From the NCBI RefSeq assembly GCF_010468615.1, contig NZ_WUEH01000005.1, positions 124,001 through 188,000 on the forward strand: a DNA stretch of 64,000 nucleotides. Reading direction: 5' to 3'. The notes beneath the pieces were generated by a model, which saw only the letters and a list, made by a program, of their open reading frames with translations, did no database searches and was not told where the DNA came from. Of the stretch, positions 63,571 through 64,000 are shown one piece after another. The stretch is from Pseudodesulfovibrio sp. JC047. GTDB lineage: Bacteria; Desulfobacterota; Desulfovibrionia; Desulfovibrionales; Desulfovibrionaceae. The position numbers and the translations under genes are program-made. Each line of letters opens with the position of its first letter. Position 1 is the stretch's first letter.

Positions 63571-64000
63571 TTATTTGAGGGGAAGATAGATGTCCGTTTG
63601 CAGTTCTTCGGGCGGTGTGTTGTCCGGTGCATTCAGATATATCTCGAAACTGGGACCTTCTTTGAGTTCTTGGCCGCTGGTGGGGAGCCATTGGCCCATG
63701 AGTTTCCCATATGCCTGTTCCAGTTCGCTGTATGGACCACAATGTCGGGTGACAGCATAGTCTCCGCCAGACAGGGTTTGAATTCCGATTTCTCCTGCTC
63801 CTTCAACATCGGCGTGAACGGTGAAACAGGCATCGTAGCGAATTTTATCCGCAGGCGTGACTTGGGGATCATCATAACAGATGCCGATGAATTTCGGGAG
63901 CGGGTCAAAAAGCCCTTTGGGTTCAGCCCATGCGCAGAGCGTTTCCCATGCTTGTGTGCAGTCCTTGTAGGGACCGACATGTCTGACATAGGCCACTCGT
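63571..64000 (-). CDS. GyrI/AraC-type effector-binding domain protein, 5'-partial
   Basis: The reading frame is open to the right edge, so the N-terminus is outside the window; the GTG at 63996 is probably internal. About 142 residues are visible: VAYVRHVGPYKDCTQAWETL is the start of the GyrI-like/BmrR C-terminal ligand-binding fold, and DACFTVHAD and YAVTRHCGPYSELEQAYGKLMGQWLP repeat the second half of the fold. In full-length AraC-family proteins this domain follows the DNA-binding part; free-standing SbmC/GyrI-like forms also exist. The ligand is unknown. Confidence 0.8.
   Translation of the reverse strand, partial: RVAYVRHVGPYKDCTQAWETLCAWAEPKGLFDPLPKFIGICYDDPQVTPADKIRYDACFTVHADVEGAGEIGIQTLSGGDYAVTRHCGPYSELEQAYGKLMGQWLPTSGQELKEGPSFEIYLNAPDNTPPEELQTDIYLPLK

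Overview
The window is a chromosomal segment whose gene content and gene styles (two polar amino-acid ABC operons, a HEAT-repeat chemosensory cluster, Ni-superoxide dismutase, tRNA-site island, AddAB) look like a Desulfovibrionales deltaproteobacterium of the Desulfovibrio/Pseudodesulfovibrio type. This assignment is inference from gene neighbourhoods; no rRNA is present to confirm it.

Layout. 1-1.1 kb: decayed defence DNA, namely the 3' part of an HNH endonuclease gene and an hsdM pseudogene with two in-frame nonsense codons and a lost 3' part. 1.15-5.3 kb (-): aapJQMP-type general amino-acid ABC transporter. 5.4-10.4 kb (-): SIMPL-domain protein, a membrane protein and a SWIM-SNF2 helicase. 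10.5-14.4 kb (+): peptide-binding lipoprotein and a RelA/SpoT enzyme whose start is 7 bases after it. 14.4-14.9 kb: non-coding, with three copies of a dispersed hairpin repeat. 14.9-18.4 kb (-): second amino-acid ABC transporter with a fused double permease. 18.5-20.65 kb: L-serine dehydratase and Ni-SOD, divergent.

20.7-34.66 kb: a 13.9-kb integrative mobilizable element inserted in the 3' end of tRNA-Pro(CGG), bounded by a 62-bp direct repeat. It carries a tyrosine integrase, an AlpA-like regulator, a HTH_36 protein, a VirD4/TraD-type coupling protein, MobC, a MOBP-type relaxase and a candidate oriT, but no type IV secretion genes, so it would need a helper. Its cargo is defence-like: a complete Hachiman (HamAB) system, a convergent AbiJ-NTD3/HEPN-like protein, a second HEPN-like protein beside the integrase, a YkgJ-type cysteine-cluster protein, and an unknown protein. 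The element re-creates the tRNA 3' end and also brings a replacement transcription terminator for it.

34.8-42.2 kb (+): cheB - HEAT-repeat protein - cheR - cheY - cheA, with no cheW or receptor gene; CheA has three Hpt-like modules, the third lacking its histidine. 42.3-49.5 kb: membrane protein, CpoB-like lipoprotein, DprA, then a run of tightly packed signalling genes (HD-GYP-N-like, HDOD, REC-GGDEF) overlapping xerC and followed by a cyclophilin. 49.5-57.9 kb (-): nitronate monooxygenase-like enzyme, and an EamA-addA-addB operon for double-strand break repair. 58.1-64 kb: RluA-type pseudouridine synthase, a five-domain S1 protein and ftsY (one - strand unit), asnS, and the C-terminal part of a GyrI/AraC-effector domain protein running off the right edge.
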